From Acanthosepion esculentum (taxonomy: Eukaryota; Mollusca; Cephalopoda; Sepiida; Sepiidae), in the NCBI GenBank assembly GCA_964036315.1, contig OZ038496.1:13054883-13118882 (forward strand): a stretch of 64,000 nucleotides of DNA. The letters are read 5' to 3'. Positions 52,869 to 63,415 of the stretch are shown in pieces. The notes under the pieces are model-generated. The model saw nothing but the letters and a program-made list of their open reading frames with translations, did not search any database and had not been told where the DNA came from. Both the position numbers and the translations under genes were made by a program. Within the stretch, counting starts at the first letter, position 1, and each line of letters starts with the position of its first letter.

Positions 52869-52959
52869 CATGAAAATAACACTATTCAACTATGCAGAGA
52901 TTATAATGTGTCAGAGGGAAATATGCGGGGGTGATCTATGTATTAATTCTATCTGTGCT

Positions 52960-53045
52960 TTATTTACACTATTCGGACTATTGTCCTCATCTTTGTCGCC
53001 ATATTTATTACAACGTTTCGGCCCTTGTACGCTCCGGCCTTCTTA
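52960..53045 (-). repeat. Repeat A, truncated copy
   Basis: AAGAAGGCCGGAGCGTACAAG and GGCCGAAACGTTGTAATAAA on the minus strand. It is truncated within the CTGAAGA box. Confidence 0.65.
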
Positions 53046-53089
53046 TTAGGACTTGGTTATTTTTTGTGTTTTTTTAAGTGTGTGCAATT

Positions 53090-53312
53090 TTTTCAGAGTG
53101 TTTCATCGTTTTAGAGTGTGCCATTTTTACAGAGTGTGCCTTTTTATTTTAGAGTGTGGCATTTTTTCAGAGTGTGGCATTTTGCTCAGAGTGTTTCATT
53201 TGTTACAGTTTTTCATTGTTTTAGAGTGTGCCATTTTTACAGAGTGTGCCTTTTTATTTTAGAGTGTGACATTTTTCCAGAGTGTGGCATTTTATTCAGA
53301 GCGTGCCACCTT
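53090..53312. repeat. Minisatellite of about 20-bp unit
   Basis: Units vary around TCAGAGTGTGGCATTTTT and ACAGAGTGTGCCTTTTTATT, about eleven in all. A 103-bp higher-order block is itself repeated (53095-53198 versus 53213-53300). Confidence 0.9.
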
Positions 53313-53314
53313 TT

Positions 53315-54188
53315 GTCATAATGAAGAATTTAGGACACTTAGTGCTTCGTTTAACGGATTAAATTGCTGGCAAGGAACAAATAGGAATTAAACTCTATTT
53401 CCAACGCAATTACATACCCACATACATACTCAATTAAAACACGTCCAAGCTGCATTTTCTGTCCAACAACAGACAATATTAACAAACAAGCTCAAAAGAT
53501 CAACAATACAACATACACCATTTAAATCAAAGTGTCTATTGGTTGGAAATTAACATCAACATGTGAAATATTTGACCAAATAGAGAAAACAAAGACCCTA
53601 TTTTTCTTGTGCCTGCTTTCGGGAAAGATTTCTTATAAAAAGCTACATGTTTCGGCTTTCAGTAGAACAGATGGTACTGTCTCCAAGCCATTCAAATACA
53701 AGAGAAGACGTGTTTATATAGCTTGTCGTTCCTCTCAGCGCGTGTTGAAAGAAACACGTTTCGGCTATTTTAAACGAATCCTCTCCAACAACAACAATAT
53801 GGACGCTCAGTGAATCTTCGCTGACGATCAAAGTCTTTTTAAAAGATAGACTTTAACTCAACAAAAACAAATTCATGACCTTTTTCGACTCATTTGAATT
53901 CATGTATATATGTTTGTAAATACAAATGATTTATTTAACAGGCATGAAACCATGTTTTCTTTATTTATATTTTATTATTGTTTGGAATACGGACGTTCGG
54001 ATTTTTAAGATAAAAATCCTGGTGAGAGAATTTCCTAAAAAACATATACATTCATTGTACTTCTCAGTTACAATAAATTCGTAACTTTATCTCCAAGCAG
54101 ACTCAAAACAAGGACTTCTGTGGATTGGGTCTTAGTTTCATGGGTTGACACTGTTTTTCTCACTCTGGGATTAACTCTATAGTGTTTA
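53315..54188. other. No gene; degenerate GCCGAAAC-type motifs
   Basis: ORF 53532-53813 has no domain I recognise. The segment contains GTTTCGGCTTTC and GTTTCGGCTATTT on the plus strand, suggesting another diverged terminal repeat. Confidence 0.4.

Positions 54189-54256
<68 letters not shown>
54189..54256. repeat. (AT)n microsatellite
   Basis: Pure alternating AT. Confidence 0.95.
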
Positions 54257-54260
<4 letters not shown>

Positions 54261-54541
54261 TGTGCGCATCTCACGTTTCATCACCTGTAACAATGCGATG
54301 TAAAGAGGAAAGGTTGGCATTCCTGATTAAAATACTACTGCAGACGGTTTAGTTCTAATGCGAAAACTCATGAGAAACCAAAAGTCCAATTCTGCCATTT
54401 TTTTTTTTTTACTTAAACTCTAAAATACACGATAAAATGCCCACTGTGGGAAAGAAGAAATGATAAGATAATTTTTGCAGCAGTTTCCTACCAATTTTAA
54501 TTCTACCTTTGTTAGTTGACACATAATTAATAGTGGAAAAC

Positions 54542-54544
<3 letters not shown>

Positions 54545-54602
<58 letters not shown>
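54545..54602. repeat. (AT)n microsatellite
   Basis: Pure alternating AT at the 3' end of PLE-1 copy 2. Confidence 0.95.
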
Positions 54603-54606
<4 letters not shown>

Positions 54607-55085
54607 CTCATTTCATTAAAAACGACAGACAAGATGCTTTTATTTAGTTTTTTATACAATTTAATACGATCTAATAATTTTTTTTCGGATGATAAATTAT
54701 ATAAAAACTGTCCGAATGTTCTTTTTATCCGAGCGCTTTCGGCTATACATTTAACCATTTTCAAGGATTAAATATTTTAACTGTTAAATAAGAAATAGTT
54801 TGTTGTATGTATGTTTTATAAAATTTTTCATTTTTTTCTTTCAAAAGACGGTCAAGATATTATGTCCATGTTCCAAGTTAATATTATTAAGTGCTGGTGT
54901 GTTTGTTTTTATCATTAAGGCTTCCATTATTTTTAGCCTTGTTTTGCATGTAGAAGATGCTAATATATTAGAGTTGTCAACAAGTATGTTACGAATAGTG
55001 CCCGGTAAGTCCCTATGAATATTTAAATGAGATCTAATTGAGCTATTGTCAGAAAAGTGTAGAATTAGTCTGCGTGTCAAACATG
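54600..55085 (-). pseudogene. PLE-1 copy 2: GIY-YIG C-terminal part and 3' end
   Basis: The minus-strand ORF (55080-54841) reads RRLILHFSDNSSIRSHLNIH, RDLPGTIRNILVDN, ILASSTCKTRLKIMEALMIK and LNNINLEHGHNILTVF. This is the end of the GIY-YIG nuclease domain after its catalytic arginine, as in Penelope-like elements. The GIY and YIG motifs themselves lie upstream and are cut off at 55085, where a MITE end begins. The 3' region includes TTGAAAATGGTTAAATGTATAG and GCCGAAAGCGCTCGG, and matches 6236-6357. Confidence 0.8.
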
Positions 55086-55098
55086 TATAAATGTATAA

Positions 55099-55152
55099 CG
55101 CGAATACAAATAAAGTTACAAATTTTTAAAGTGCACAAGAACTTTATGGACA

Positions 55153-55154
<2 letters not shown>
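55099..55154. mobile_element. MITE-1 end fragment
   Basis: GCGAATACAAATAAAGTTACAA through GAACTTTATGGACACCATAT matches the right end of the element at 2970-3340. Confidence 0.75.

Positions 55155-55200
<46 letters not shown>
55155..55200. repeat. (AT)n microsatellite
   Basis: Pure alternating AT. Confidence 0.95.
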
Positions 55201-55203
<3 letters not shown>

Positions 55204-55344
55204 GAGGCGGAGTGATGATTAGCAAGCTTGTCTCGCTAGAACAATTACGAATGAGTAGTGAGTTCGATCATCACTGGGTGCCCCATGCTTTCGGCCTTGT
55301 GCCACATTTAAGCTACGGTTGGAAAATCACTCTAATTATATATG

Positions 55345-55345
<1 letters not shown>
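55200..55345 (+). mobile_element. SINE-3 (tRNA-derived)
   Basis: GGCGGAGTGATGATTAGCAAG and TGTCTCGCTAG form an A-box/anticodon-arm-like head, and GTGAGTTCGATCATCACTGG is a clear B-box/T-arm. The body then has CTTTCGGCCTTGTGCCACAT, a block also found in the GC-rich element copies and at 58411-58425 (minus). Confidence 0.7.

Positions 55346-55349
<4 letters not shown>

Positions 55350-55410
<61 letters not shown>
55350..55410. repeat. (AT)n then (GT)n
   Basis: Alternating AT followed by about 14 GT. Confidence 0.95.
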
Positions 55411-55411
<1 letters not shown>

Positions 55412-55414
55412 CTT

Positions 55415-56110
55415 GCGCGTTTCTTAATAAAAATGACTCTTGTGTATCCGTACAGACACTGAATAGATAGTCTAAAAGAAATCGGGTTTTGGAGGGCGGG
55501 TCAATAAATTTGCTTGACGTTTTTAGCCCGCCATTTTGAAGAGAAAAACTAAAACTAAAAGCATTATTGAATAGGTTTTATTCTCAAGTGACCGAAACCT
55601 ATTTTAAATGTACCTCGTAAACACTGATTCCCCACCTTATAAGTAGCTATAAACGCCTGGGGAGCCTTTTACTTCATGGAAATTACCGCTATTATAGACA
55701 AAGTTAAAGACTATCCCTACCTTGAGATATATTAGCGAGAGAAAAAATACGAGATGCCAGTGCAGGCATTCTCTCTACTCCCATTTTTTAACAGGTAAGA
55801 AAATGGTTTTTGTATTCACAGATTTAGTGTTTTGACTTATTAATTGACTCAACTGTAGTCATTACATTCACTGGAGCTATTAAAGTTTTTCTCGTTGCGC
55901 CTTTGCGTACATCAACGAAAGACTTCCCCTGACAGTCCTACCAACACAAAAGAAAGGGTATTTCTCCAAGACAACTACCTGTAGATTTCATTGTAGCTAG
56001 TTTGAATATATAAGTAGATTCTACTTTGTCTGTTCCATTTGGGTAGTTTTAGAACACGGGACATGTAGAGACAGTAAATAAATGACACACACTCATTCGT
56101 ACGCAATACC
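55415..56110. other. No gene recognised
   Basis: Unique-looking sequence. Confidence 0.5.
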
Positions 56111-56114
56111 TTCC

Positions 56115-56176
56115 ATATATATACATATACATATATATATATATATATGTGTGTGTGTGCGCGCGCGCGCGCGCAT
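56115..56176. repeat. (AT)n-(GT)n-(GC)n compound
   Basis: Alternating AT, then GTGTGTGT, then eight or nine GC repeats, an alternating purine-pyrimidine tract able to adopt Z-DNA. Confidence 0.95.
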
Positions 56177-56262
56177 ACATGAACGGCAAACACACATATA
56201 AACTATATATTGTATCACATAAAAAGTCGTCTGTCATGTAAAAAAGCAGTGAGACTAATTTT

Positions 56263-56955
56263 AATTTATTAGATGAAATATTGTCAGCCATTATTATTAA
56301 TTTTAACTAATATTTACTTTCATCTTTACTTTTTATTAGATGAAGAATTATCAACCATTATTATTAATTTTTCACTAGTATTTACTTTCATCTTCATTTT
56401 TTTAATAAGGAAGCATTGTCAGCCATTATTATTAATTATCGACTAGTATTTACTTTCATCATCATTTTTTATTAAATGGTGCATTGTCAGCCATTATTAT
56501 TAATTATCGACTAGTATTTACTTTTATCTTTATTTTTTATTAGATGAAGCATTGTCAGCTATTATTATTAATTATCGATTAGTATTTACTTTTATCTTCA
56601 TTTTTTATTACATGAAGCATTGTCATTATTATTATCGACTAGTATTTACTTTCATCTTTAATTTTATTAGATCAAGCATTGTCAGCTATAATTATTAATT
56701 ATCGACTAGTATTTACTTTCATCTTCATTTTTTATTAGATGAAGCCTTGTCAGCTATCATTATTAATTATCGACTAGTATTTACTTTCATCTTCATTTTT
56801 TATTAGATGAAGCATTGTCAGCTATTATTATTAATTATCGACTAGAATTTACTTTCATCTTTATTTTTTATTAGATGAGGCATTGTCAGCTATTATTATT
56901 AATTATCGACTAGTATTTACTTTCATCTTCATTTTTTATTAAATGAAGCATTGCC
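56263..56955. repeat. Minisatellite of about 68-bp unit, ten copies
   Basis: The unit has TTTTTATTAGATGAAGCATTG, TCAGCTATTATTATTAATTA and CGACTAGTATTTACTTTCATC. Units are nearly identical, with one shortened by about 12 bp. Confidence 0.95.
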
Positions 56956-56999
56956 AGTAACTGAACAAGGCTAAATATAAAGAACAGGTTAAGAATTAA

Positions 57000-57265
57000 T
57001 TCAAAAGTTTCGAATTTCTGGGACGTGTAGTTATCATTATTTAACCTATTTATATTCAAACTATTGCACTGATCCTTGTTGATGTCACAGCGTTTCGGCA
57101 ATTCTGTCCTTCGGCCTTCATCAGGTATATATCGATCAGTATAAAATCTCTGGAATTCAGAACTGATCCATTTATTTCATCTACGGAAATAGACTGATCT
57201 CGTTCCACCGCACCGGTCAAGGGATATCTCATCTAGTTCTTATTTGGGGAGAGGTACTTGGACTC
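57000..57265 (-). repeat. Repeat A variant, minus member of an inverted pair
   Basis: The minus strand has CCTGATGAAGGCCGAAGGAC and TTGCCGAAACGCTGTGACAT, then the outer part with GAACGAGATCAGTC. Its partner starts at 57310. Confidence 0.65.
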
Positions 57266-57309
57266 TGTGAAAACAAGGCGAGCAATAATTGATAAATACT
57301 AAAATTAAA

Positions 57310-57545
57310 CACTGGACGAGATATCCCGAGGTATGGACAGTGGAATGGGAACAGTTTATACCCGTAAACTAATTAAAGGGCTCAGTTCAGAATTCCCTAT
57401 AGGTTACCCGGGTAAATATAAACCTGATGAAAGCCGAGCGGGTGGGGCAGTACGGCCGAAACGTTGCGGTGAAAACAACAAAGATACGGACAATAGTCAG
57501 AATGTAAATAATGTTAATATCGACATAGGGTTTATGCATATAAAT
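57310..57545 (+). repeat. Repeat A variant, plus member of an inverted pair
   Basis: CCTGATGAAAGCCGAGCGGG and GGCCGAAACGTTGCGGTGAA, followed by ACAATAGTCAGAATGTAAAT. Confidence 0.65.
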
Positions 57546-57589
57546 AAATAGAAATTTTTTTTTAATTTTTTATAACGCCCAACTCGATC

Positions 57590-57900
57590 GATAGTTAGGC
57601 AGTACACTCACAAGCATGCAAGTGATTACAGGGTGTGGAGGAATTAGGAAGAAAAACATTAATAATGAGGAGAAAGAGAAAAGAGCTATCAGGAAGAAAG
57701 TAGATAGCTATTGAAATTGGATTTAAATTTTTGCAGATTAAAGTTGGCTGGAAAGCATGGAGCCAGAAGGGAGTTCCACAATCGAGAAGTGTGAGAAAAG
57801 AAACTTTTAGCTTAGAATTTATGGTTACATCTAATGATTGAAAATGTTTTATTCCTAAAAGGGCAGTCCCTCTTCGGATGTAGTCTTCATGAATTTAAGT
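57590..57900 (-). pseudogene. LINE-C-like 3' fragment, triplicated copy 1
   Basis: CATGCAAGTGATTACAGGGTG through AGGGAGTTCCACAATCGAGA. It matches the next two copies closely but starts with a foreign CGATCGATAGTTAGGCAGTA junction. Confidence 0.65.
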
Positions 57901-58044
57901 GCAGTACTCGATCGATAGTTAGGTCCCATCATATTACTGATGAAATTCCATATATTATTCGGTTTATTTTCTGATTTACGTTGTTTGTTTTTTTTTTCAT
58001 AATATGTCGCCTATTGTTTTTTGGTTGTTTTTTTTTTAATCGGT

Positions 58045-58400
58045 ATGACACCCAAGCAAGACAGTACACCCACAAGCATGCAAGCGGTTACAGGGTGTGG
58101 CGGAATTAGGAACAGAAACATTAATAATGAGGAGAAAGAGAAAAGAGCTATCAGGAAGAAAGTAGATAGCTATTGAAATAGGATTTAAATTTTTGCAGAT
58201 TAAAGTTGGCTGGAAAGCATGGAGCTAGAAGGGAGTTCCACAATCGAGAAGTGCGAGAAAAGAAACTTTTAGCTTTGAATTTATGGTTACATCTAACCAG
58301 CTCAACCATAAAGTGATGAGATCTCGACGCCAGTCTAGTACTGCGCTTAAATTCAAAAACTCTAGCTACCATAACATAAGAGCGATATATATTCCACTTA
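58045..58400 (-). pseudogene. LINE-C-like 3' fragment, triplicated copy 2
   Basis: The minus frame (58426-58151) gives [40 protein letters not shown] and FKSYFNSYLLSS with a stop. The 3' end is CTTGCTTGGGTGTCATACC. The upstream part is fused to unrelated sequence carrying TGTGGCACAAGGCC. Confidence 0.7.
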
Positions 58401-58554
58401 TCTACAGAAATGTGGCACAAGGCCATAATGAGGAATGGAGGAAAAGGACGGTCTTATTCTGCCTTAACATTAAACTTAGCTAGCCACGATCACTGACCCA
58501 AACATAATACAATATTCCTTACACCAAAACAACGCATTCTTACATACCACTCTT

Positions 58555-58680
58555 ACAACACCCAAGAGACACTCCAGGTAGAATGTTATTGTGTGGTGCT
58601 GTATTAGTGCAAGAAAGGGCAATAAGTGATGTTCTGGGGGTCATGGATGAAAGATAACTCAAGACTTGAAATTAGTAGAG
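58555..58680 (-). mobile_element. LINE-B 3' fragment
   Basis: CAAGAGACACTCCAGGTAGAATG and GTTCTGGGGGTCATGGATG match the ends at 35.56 and 59.93 kb. Confidence 0.55.
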
Positions 58681-58879
58681 TAGAGGTTTATCCCTTATTT
58701 TCTACTTCAACTCTCTACTTCTAACGATTCTACCTAAACTCTGAAATTTTATTTATTTTTTATTTTTACTCAATAGGAGTTGACAGATTCGCCTATCGTC
58801 CGGTTCACACGCCTCCCCAGTATTTTTTTATAACAGGAGAAGAGGTTTATCCCTTTTTCACTGGTTAGAATTGTGTTTC

Positions 58880-58980
58880 CGATTCCTTCTAAAGTCTTTT
58901 CATTCTCTTTCACTCCAAGTAGCCCCGTTGAGTCTTAGTGGCATTATCGCCTTGCTTGGAGTGAATTGATTAAAAAAATA
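58880..58980 (+). mobile_element. LINE-C-like 3' end, plus strand
   Basis: TTCTCTTTCACTCCAAGTAG, CTTAGTGGCATTATCGCC and TTGCTTGGAGTGAATTG with an A-run. Confidence 0.6.
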
Positions 58981-59189
58981 GTTTCATGGATATTTTCCTA
59001 GTGAACTTTCCACTTTGGAACCTTGTCTTCATGAATTTAAGTGCAGTTCTCTATCGATAGTTAGGTCCCATCATGTTACTGTTGAAATTCCATATATTAT
59101 TCGGTTTATTTTCTGATTTACGTTGTTGTTGTTTTTTTTCATAATATTTCGCCTATTGTTTTTTTAGTTGTTTGGGTTTTTTAATCGGT

Positions 59190-59760
59190 ATGACGCCCAA
59201 GCAAGGCAGTACACCCACAAGCATGCAAGCGGTTACAGGGTGTGGCGGAATTAGGAACAGAAACATTAGTAATGAGTAGAAAGAAAAATGTGCTATCAGG
59301 AAGAAAGTAGATAGCTATTGACATTGCATTTCAATTTTTGCAGATTAAAGTTGGCTGGAAAGCATGGAGCCGGAAGGGAGTTCCACAATCGAGAAGTGCG
59401 AGAAAAGAAACTGTCAGCAAAGAAGTTACGGCTGCATCTAGTCGACTCAACTATAAACTGATGAGATCTCGCCTCTAGTCTAGTATTGCACTTAAATTCA
59501 TACAGTCTGGGTACCCTAGAGAAGAGCTCACCCGAACAATTACATTGAAAGTATTTATATAAAAAAGGCATATAGACTCAACCTTACGGCAGTGGGAAAG
59601 TGACTGAAGTTGAGACGCCAGATCAGGACCAATAATATTGCTGATATTTCTTTAGATTTTATCAAAGAGCTCGTGGCAAATAACAAGGACATCGGACCAT
59701 ATATGGCAGCAATATTCTAAGCATTTCTGAATGGTAGACTTATAGAATTAGTAAAGAAGA
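59190..59760 (-). pseudogene. LINE-C-like fragment, triplicated copy 3 (longest)
   Basis: The minus frame 59571-59296 gives FLYKYFQCNCSGELFSRVPR, LYEFKCNTRLEARSHQFIVE, SFFSRTSRLWNSLPAPCFPA and LKCNVNSYLLSS. Further upstream, out of frame, are equivalents of CAGTCACTTTCCCACTGCCG and the IWSDVLVICHE region. It is the source-like copy for 57.6 and 58.05 kb. Confidence 0.75.
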
Positions 59761-59924
59761 AGCTTATTGATTAAAGAGTAATTACGGATTATCAGCCGAT
59801 TAATCCTAATTCACATTGATATTAAAGAATATGTGTATTTTGTTGCTTTAGTGTTGTCTATTAATGAGCAGATTGTCACATGCCTATATATTTTTTTACA
59901 GTAAGTTTCACCCTGCACAAGTCC

Positions 59925-60269
59925 TGGGGGCCACTCGAGGTAGAAGGTTATATTAAGGGGTTGTTTATATGGAGAAGAGCGGAAGATAAGGGTTAACTTT
60001 GGACTTGAACAAGTTAAGATTGTAGTGATCAATGAAACATCCTCTTGGGAGTCGGTTCCTCAAGGCCGTGGTTCACGGGAAGCTATTCGAGTGGAAGTTA
60101 CTTTTCACCGATGGAATACGGAGGGAATGTGGGTGGTTTGCGACTCTGTGAGTGGCATGGCGGGTCTTAGCCGTGAAGGTCAGACCTGGTGGAACAAGGG
60201 GATGAAGTTCGTCCGGACGCTTTCCATGGCAGTAGCGATAGAGCAGTGAGAGACTTGTCGCACCCCGCC

Positions 60270-60307
<38 letters not shown>

Positions 60308-60560
60308 TGGAGGTTGGAAAATAATTCTTCTCCCACAAAGACTAGGAGACGCTTTTAGACTCTGTCAAGACTGGAAAATGAGATCTGGGTAGCTCTCGAC
60401 CAAATATGGCAACAGTACTCCATTTTTGGCCTGATCTGGCGATGATAAAGGTAGAGAATAACATGAGAAGTCAGGTACTTACTGGAGCGGTACATGGAGC
60501 TGATCCTTTTTACCTGCATCTTCAGCGATGGGCCGTATATAAGAGTTCCACTTGAGGTTT
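59925..60560 (-). pseudogene. LINE-B fragment with recognisable protein
   Basis: The minus frame 60336-60073 reads HRRGATSLSLLYRYCHGKRP, DELHPLVPPGLTFTAKTRHA and SVKSNFHSNSFP, the post-reverse-transcriptase region of a Jockey/CR1-like protein, preceded by an expanded (GA)n (60270-60304) that replaces codons. The flanks match 35.55-36.2 kb. Confidence 0.7.
60270..60304. repeat. (GA)n microsatellite inside LINE-B
   Basis: About 17 GA repeats, seen as repeated SL or ER residues. Confidence 0.95.
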
Positions 60561-60869
60561 CTCACCGTTTCTAACTCTTAAATATTGTGAATTATTTATT
60601 TTAGGAATACCTGGACTCCTACAGTAGAACACCAGGACATTTCTTAATAGACAGACACAAAAAAACAAACTCTAGCTATGAATACTTTAAAACTGACAAA
60701 TAAAACAATGGTTCATTGAAATGTTAGAATTTCCCACCGGCGACAGAACATCAAATGTTAACTTCTACGCAAATTGCCAGAGACGCCAACACTATTTGTA
60801 AGACTGGAGAAACACAATCTTCCCTTTCTTGTTCGTTAATTTGGCTTGGACCTTTACCATACTAAGCGG

Positions 60870-60870
<1 letters not shown>
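60560..60870. other. No gene recognised
   Basis: Spacer. Confidence 0.4.

Positions 60871-60934
<64 letters not shown>
60871..60934. repeat. (GATA)n microsatellite
   Basis: About 16 GATA repeats. Confidence 0.97.
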
Positions 60935-60935
<1 letters not shown>

Positions 60936-61225
60936 AGAACAGGCTGGAATATATATTTGTGTCTTCCATTTATTATATTTATCTGCACTGAAGTTAGATT
61001 ACGTTGTTCGGACGAATTGATAATTTCCCGCCAAAACTCAGTGAATATTGATATGCTCCGAATAAATACAAAATGGAAGACAGTAATAATGGTGTCTTGT
61101 AATCCGATACTTTCGCTTCCGGTACGCAAGCAGAAATAATATTGAATAGAGAGAGCAATAATATCCTTGAATTATTCGACATACAGGCAGACGACACTCA
61201 AAAGGCTCGATAAATATTAGTCTTT
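60935..61225. other. No gene recognised
   Basis: Spacer with short ORFs lacking motifs. Confidence 0.4.
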
Positions 61226-61640
61226 TTTCTTTCTGTCTTTTTTTTCCCTCATTGTTTCTTTCTTTCTTTGTCTCGGTCTTTCTTGTCGTCGTTCATTGTT
61301 CTTTCTTTCTTTCGTTCTTTCTTTCGTTCGTTTTATTGTTTTCTTTATCTCTTCCTTTCTTTATTGTTCTTTCTTTCATTTCTTCTTTTCTTTTCACTTC
61401 ATTTCGCTTGTTCGTTCTTTTCTATGGATCTCTTTTTTCTTTTCTTTCTATTTAATTGTTCTGTCGTTCGTTTGTTTCAATTTACTATCGTTCGTTTCTT
61501 GATTAGTTCTTTTTTTATTGTTCTTTTCTTTACTCGATCCTTTCTTCACAGTTCTTTTCTTTCGTTCGTATTTGGTTCTTTCTTCATTGTTCTTTCTGTC
61601 GTTCTTTCTTCACTTCGTATTTTTCTTTCAAATATTTCCT
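61226..61640. repeat. Polypyrimidine tract, (TTTC)n/(CTTT)n-rich
   Basis: About 400 bp of T/C-rich sequence on the plus strand with TTCTTTCTTTCG and TTCATTGTTCTTTC motifs. The FFLSF-type reading frames are artefacts. Confidence 0.9.
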
Positions 61641-61789
61641 TAGTAATTGCAGCTACCCGTTCGTACGCGTTGTGAGACCAACACGTGCGTCTCCTAAAAT
61701 AACCTACTACAAACCTGGCGGAGTCAGAGCATGTACGAGTCCCTCTAAAGAAATGCGAAAGGAAATGTGAACAAAACAACAAAGACCGG

Positions 61790-61792
61790 TAT

Positions 61793-61854
<62 letters not shown>
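61790..61854. repeat. (AC)n then (AT)n
   Basis: About 12 AC repeats followed by alternating AT, immediately before the PLE-2 terminal sequence. Confidence 0.95.
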
Positions 61855-61857
<3 letters not shown>

Positions 61858-63415
61858 TGAACATAGAAGTCAACACTTAGAGGCAACAGTCTGTTTCATG
61901 CTAGGCGCAATCGTCAGGCCACGAGTGTAGAGTGTAGAGTCCTGTGTCATTTCTATCTATTATTTTGCTTAGCAACATTTGAGTAAACCAGTGGAAAAAT
62001 ACAAAAGCAACAATTGACTGGTTCCACAGCATAAATAACAAACAAAATTGCCACTTCCTACAATTAGACATAAAATAATTTTACCCATCCATAACAGAAC
62101 GTACGTTAGATAAGGCCATCAACTTAGCTCAGGAACAAATAATAATAAAACCAAACGAAATCGACATCATTAAGCACTCCCGTAAATCATTACTATTTCA
62201 ACATGAAGAAGCATGGATAAAGTAAGATGGGATATTTGACACTACAATGGGAAGCTTTGACGGTGCGTAAATGTGAAATCGTAGGTATTTACTTACTACA
62301 CGAACTAAACCAAATAATAGATAGAAATGACACAGGACTCTACAGGGATGACGGTCTCATAATCTTAAGAAACTGCAACAAACAAAACACAGATAAAACT
62401 AGAAAAGCAATAATTAAAATTTTCAAAAATAACGGATTCGAGATAGATATAAAAATAACCTAAACGAAGTAGATTTTCTAGATGTTACCTTCAACCTAAG
62501 AAAAGGCACACACAAACCATACAGAAAACCCAATGATAAACCACAGTACATACACACATCCTCCAACCACCCGCCTTCTATAATCAAACAGATACCAAAA
62601 TCGATTAACCGCAGGCTTTCCGACAATTCCTCCAATGAATCTATATTTAACAAAGCTAAGAAAGACTACGAAACAGCCCTAAAAGATAGCGGATTCCCAG
62701 CAACACTCACATACTCACCACAAAACACAAAAAAGGGCCAACAGGAAAAGAAATATCATATGGTTCAACCCACCGTACAGCAAAAACGTAAAAACAAACA
62801 TAGGAAAAATATTCTCCAAACTTTTCAACAAACACTTCCCGGAATCAAGCACCCTACACAAATTATTCAACAAAAACACAGTAAAATCAGCTACAGTTGC
62901 GCCGAGAACATGGCACAAATAATAAAAAAGCACAACAGGAAAATTATTAACAAACCACACGAACAAATTAAACCCACGCGTAACTGCAGAATAAAAAACG
63001 AATGTCCCTTAAACGGTAATTGTTTACAAAACAACGTAATCTACCAAGCCACGATAAAATCAGCAGATAATGAAGAAAAAGTATACATAGGAGTAACCGA
63101 AGGACCCTGGAAACAAAGAAATTATGTACACAAAACATCTTTCACAAATAGTAAATATGCGAACAGCACAATGCTTTCTAAGTATATCTGGGAAATAAAA
63201 AACAAAACGCACACCACACCAAAAATATCTTGGAAAATAAGGAAAAAATCATCAGCCTACAACAACCTATCAAAAACTTGCAAACTGTCCTTGGAGGAAA
63301 AAATAGCTATCATTACCTTCCCAGACCAAGATAAATTATTAAATAAAAGGTCCGAGCTAATCTCAAAATGCAGATATGAAAACAAATTTTTACTACGTAA
63401 CTTAAAATAGAAAAA
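61855..63415 (+). pseudogene. PLE-2: Penelope-like element, reverse transcriptase and GIY-YIG, decayed
   Basis: From about 61995 the plus strand encodes reverse transcriptase blocks in order: FLQLDIK with a stop then FYPSIT (motif A), TTMGSFDGA (motif B), GLYRDDGLIILRN (motif C, catalytic DD), VDFLDVTFNL and IPKSINRRLSDNSSNESIF, then [17 protein letters not shown] cysteine cluster (CRIKNECPLNGNC) leads to a GIY-YIG endonuclease (KVYIGVTEGPWKQR), then SKYIWEI, ISWKI and a closing NKRSELISKCRYENKFLLRN. Stops at 62076, 62223 and 62268, and frame changes near 62268, 62455, 62735 and 62885, make it inactive. The plus strand is A/C-rich, unlike its surroundings. Confidence 0.8.
61882..61920 (-). 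ncRNA. Candidate hammerhead ribozyme upstream of PLE-2
   Basis: On the minus strand: GGC, CTGACGA (61917-61911), helix II hairpin TGC-GCCTA-GCA with a T-T mismatch at its base, GAAAC (61897-61893), AGACT, cleavage triplet GTT (61887-61885) and GCC. Helix I pairs GGC with GCC perfectly. It is the sister of 8156-8194 and differs in the helix II loop (GCCTA versus ATCTA). It is inverted relative to the PLE-2 coding strand. Confidence 0.6.

Noticed and set aside
53053..53321. Two ORFs with repeated VCHFYRVC-type residues
   Set aside because: Frames of the 20-bp minisatellite.
61252..61675. Hydrophobic FFLSF-rich ORFs that look like membrane proteins
   Set aside because: They come from the (TTTC)n polypyrimidine tract, open in three frames.
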